Source: Patagioenas fasciata (taxonomy: Eukaryota; Chordata; Aves; Columbiformes; Columbidae). Taken from it: a DNA stretch of 64,000 nt. Numbering within the stretch: position 1 is the stretch's first letter; each line of letters starts with the position of its first letter. The notes beneath the pieces are model-generated. The model made no database searches, was not told the origin of the DNA, and saw only the letters and a program-made list of their open reading frames with translations. Made by a program: the position numbers and the translations under genes. The stretch is from contig NC_092520.1 of the NCBI RefSeq assembly GCF_037038585.1, forward strand, positions 56,386,501 to 56,450,500, read 5' to 3'. Shown one piece after another: positions 60,623 to 64,000 of the stretch.

Positions 60623-63600
60623 GTAATGCTTTTTCTTAGTTCTAAGCAGGTGAGTAATTAGTTTTGAAATGGAACAGAAGCCATAGGGATGTAATCTGCA
60701 CTGAAACAGATTTGTTGACAAAGGGATGATGGGTTGGTTGAACAGGCAGACCCTTCTCTAGGTACAGCTTGTAAAGCTTGCAGTAATAGTGCTGTGTTTT
60801 GGATTAACTTCTGCTAGTTTTCATTGTAAAGTAAGTTATGGGGGGAAAAGGAGTTTATTTTGCAGACACAACAGCTCTATTATAACAGAGCTTTTTTTGT
60901 CTAAATCTATATTCTACATTCTACGAAAACCAACCCTAGTCTGTCTTCATGTAGCATACACAATACTTATATTTTAGCCAGACATAAAATGAGGACTTAC
61001 ATGTGGCAGCAGTATATCTGTAGCTCTGTCTCACAGTATCTCTGATAGCTGTTCACAGAATAAATGCAGTGTTATCAATTATGTGAAGACAGAGAAGTAC
61101 TGTATCTTGAAAGCTGGGAGAGCTGTCATCAGGCAGACACTGTCTAGACTGTGCTGTTCAGCACAAGTAGAATTTCTCCAGGAATCTTTCAGTGGTTCAA
61201 GTATTTGCACAAATAGAGATGAGACAGAAACCTAAGCAAGTTTGAAAGTTTTGCTATGATTTCAAAAATCATTTTCAAAGGAAGAATAAAGACATGATTT
61301 TAAAACACTATAGGATATTTGAATTTGGATATTATACAATCATGTCTTGTGACCCATTATATCTCTACCAGGATGCTGAGGAATCTATTTAGTTTTTTTT
61401 TTCTAAACAACAGTACACAAAGCGTTGTGTTTTGTTTAGTTAGGTGTTTTGTTTGGTTGGTTCGGTTTGTTTGGTTTTGGGGTTTTTGTTTGTTTGTTTG
61501 TTTTTCTTGATGGTACAAGCATTTCTTACTGCAAACTGTGTCATTACCAAGTGTGGTATTTTCTTGGTCAAGTATAATAAAGGCTTCTGGAGGAAGACTT
61601 AATTTTTTTTAAAATAGTGTGTTAAATTATATCAAGCAGTTTTGCAAACTTATAAAAAGTCTCTTTAGGGAACAGATGGTTAAATATTTAAAGCCTGCAG
61701 GATTTTTTTGTTTATATAGTGGGTTTTATACTGAGCATACAACTGTGACCATAAATATGTTTTTCCTGGTGGAAGACCTAGGTAATAATTTTGTGGGAGT
61801 CTGATACAAGCTTTGGGTAAAAAGGAAACTATTCAAGGCCATTATGGCTTCAATTTAACATGTTTGGATAGGCATCTTCTCCGGGTGTAGGATGCTGAAT
61901 GCTGGTGTCGTTGTCCTCTGTGGTTTCGAGCCACTGGGCCACGAGTGTTTCTCTCTAGTGCCGCACACCATGTGCGGTGACAAGCTCACAAGCTTCTGCT
62001 CCACACTCACGCAACATACCATCAATGCAACAAATCACAACTGATCTTTCCCAAGAGGAGAGAGAACAGGGTCTTGGCACACTGACTGCTCCATTTTGGT
62101 CTTCTGCTAGAGGTCTGTATTCTCAAGGGAGGGAGAAGCTCTTCTGAAGGGCCAGTGAACACCTGCATTAGACTCTTGTGCTTAACAGCTCTCTAGAGGA
62201 GCCAGCGTGCATTTAGACAGTGTGAATACCTCTGCTATATACTCATACTTGGTTCAGAGAAATAGTATTTCCCCTGAGCTGTTTTATTTCTCAAAACCAG
62301 GACTGTATCAGATTTTCCCTCGACTGCTGAACAGTAGTATTAATGTAATGTGTTATTTATTCTTTTGACATGTTTTTATTTAATGAAAAAACATCTACGT
62401 TATGCTTGAGGCTGGGTATGAGTTGCTGGATCCCTTTCAGAATTCTGTTAAATCTGGAAGTAAATCAGATTACTTAGTTCTACTATAAGCACATTCGGCT
62501 TGGCTTTCACATGAGGTGTTGTATGGGTGAATGAGCCCAGAGCACTCCAGCTGGTGCAACAGCTTTATTTATGCAGAGTGATGGCATGAAAGGGTTTTGG
62601 AAAATGCTTTTGATGGCTTCACAAGTGATTTGTGCTACTACTGAACCACCAAACTGCTTTAAGTTCTTACCTACTTTGCATGTGTTTTCCAGTGACAGCT
62701 GGGTCATCACCTGAGCCCATGGTGTGATCAAGAAACTCTGTGGTGACTGGAAGCACAAGAAAGAGAGTTTTTCTTAAACTCTCTTTACATGTTCCTACCA
62801 TCTACCATGTGGCAATAAAGCTTCCACAGTCATACTGTCCATAACGTGAAATAGTTTTTTGCCCAAGTGATGATGCTTCTATATCAGCTCCAAAACACTT
62901 TAGGTCTTCATAAAACGATAACATGAACTTTGTCACTTCTGCAACAAATTTTGATCATCAGTAAAGGAGTAGCTGGGTAACTTCAACGTGTATTTCATGT
63001 ACTCTTTACTCCTAATTTTTTCCCCACTTTTTTTTTAATTGCACTTTGTCACTTGTGCAAGTATGTTGAGTTCTACGTTTTCATAGGTTTTAGTGATGGA
63101 ATTAGAACAAATAGGTTATGCAAAATAGAAGGGGTGTCAATGAAATCAAATATATGATACCAGTAACTTGCAGCTTCTTCCTAAGCATCAATTCTTTTGC
63201 AGGCAATTTTGACAACAGATTGAAAAACATCTCAGAAAACAGGTTGAGTTTCACAGTGAAGAAGAAATATCCTTGCCCCACCTTGAGGTGAAACAGAAAT
63301 TTTGTAGAAAAGATGTGGTCTGTTCAATTGGGAAAGTGACAGGAAGGTATTTTAAAAGAACTGTGTTGAACTTCATGTACAAGTAAGCTATAAACACATA
63401 TGTGGTAGTTAAATGGTGATACAATAAATGCAAAATGAGTGGGCAATATTTAATTCAAATTTTGAAGTGTCTAATAACAAAGCATTTGTGTAGAAATACC
63501 TCCCTCTGGGCTTTTAAGGCATTTGTGGCTTCAGGACCTCCCAATTTTGCTCAGGCTGTTGGAGGTGAGTCACTAGCTGAGCACTTGGAGCTAATCATCA

Positions 63601-63863
63601 CCTGGGTTTAGCAGATGAGACACTAATTTTCCTTCCAGCAGTAGCCAGAATTAGCTGTTTGTACACTGCCTTCAATTTGGCTGATTTAAAGCTTGAAGAA
63701 AAAGCTTTAAAATCGACTGTATTGGTTTGAAAAGGAGACTGACATTCCTGATTCAAGTAGGTAGCATTGATCACAGTGGAAGGGTACCATGGAGGGGTAG
63801 TGAAGAATAAATAGTGAAGACAAGTCCCTAGAGGTTGGGAAATGGTCACAACTAGTCCCAGAG
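60623..63863. other. non-coding sequence, putative FARP1 intron
   Basis: Contains a G/T-rich tract at about 61430-61506 and nothing else recognised. Confidence 0.6.
61430..61506 (+). repeat. G/T-rich low-complexity tract
   Basis: Units such as tttgtttggttgg and gtttgtttgtttg with very few A or C. Confidence 0.8.
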
Positions 63864-64000
63864 TAGAATCATAGAATGTCCTGAGTTGGAAGGGACCCAC
63901 AAGGATCGTTGAGTCCAAGTCCTGTCCCTGCATAGGACAACCCCACAGTTCACACCATGTGTCTGAGGGCGTTGTCCAAATGCTTTTTGAACACTGTCAG
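63864..64000 (-). mobile_element. CR1 LINE 3' fragment, minus orientation, runs off window
   Basis: The plus strand shows the reversed CR1 end 'agaatcatagaatgtcctga', then 'gttggaagggacccacaagg', 'gagtccaagtcctgtccctg' and 'ggacaaccccac'. This is a different CR1 subfamily from the copies at 42 and 55 kb. Its 5' part lies beyond the window. Confidence 0.95.

Larger units (their letters stand above)
26553..64000 (+). other. FARP1: putative FARP1 intron 1 (continues past window)
   Basis: No exon matching the FERM, RhoGEF or PH domains was found from the donor at 26553 to the window end. FARP1 is known for very long 5' introns. Several G/T-rich low-complexity tracts on the + strand agree with + strand transcription, but this is weak evidence. 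The interval contains the repeats listed separately. Confidence 0.4.

Noticed and set aside
61960..61990. Small hairpin ccgcaca-cca-tgtgcgg as a possible RNA element
   Set aside because: Seven-base arms are expected by chance at this scale and no flanking RNA structure is visible.
1..64000. CRISPR arrays, tRNA or rRNA genes, bacterial-type operons
   Set aside because: None seen; the window is vertebrate nuclear DNA.

Overview
This window is vertebrate nuclear DNA, almost certainly from a bird. It has short coding exons separated by kilobase introns with GT..AG junctions, a CpG island, and several CR1 LINE fragments. It also carries two LTR sequences of types I recognise from avian, especially passerine-like, genomes. 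The species cannot be named from sequence alone, and LTR family names are left unassigned because no library search was possible.

Layout. Positions 1-9330 hold the 3' end of IPO5 (importin-5, an importin-beta family nuclear import receptor) on the + strand. Five coding exons (81-203, 643-862, 4151-4379, 5824-5965, 8586-8672) join in phase and encode the last 266 residues, followed by a 3' UTR with a distal AATAAA at 9307. From 9330 to 25.7 kb is intergenic DNA without recognisable genes. It contains an ancient CR1 that looks split by younger insertions (16.2-18.2 kb) and a CR1 tail grown into a (CTATT)20 pentanucleotide array (24.4 kb). From 25.7 to 27.4 kb is a strong CpG island with GC boxes and a good splice donor at 26552/26553. 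From vertebrate gene order (IPO5 then FARP1, same strand) I infer that it is the promoter and non-coding first exon of FARP1. The rest of the window would then be FARP1 intron 1. No FARP1 protein-coding exon was found.

The putative FARP1 intron (27.4-64 kb) holds repeats: two closely related CR1 3' fragments in the same orientation (42.15 and 55.12 kb), a CR1 fragment running off the window end (63.86 kb), and an ancient 1.35-kb CR1 with recognisable reverse-transcriptase-region remnants (50.54-51.90 kb). It also holds an ERV LTR carrying an internal ~45-bp minisatellite (44.5-45.66 kb), a second LTR on the minus strand (48.60-49.19 kb), and several G/T-rich tracts.

Most interesting unexplained signals: a 191-codon minus-strand ORF with neighbouring minus-strand ORFs at 31.27-32.55 kb, a 112-nt exon-like segment with strong splice signals at 53731-53842, the nested CR1 locus, and the frame-preserving minisatellite in the LTR. 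I did not find a new gene system that I can support. The main biology is ordinary: the end of a transport-receptor gene followed by the start of a large-intron gene.
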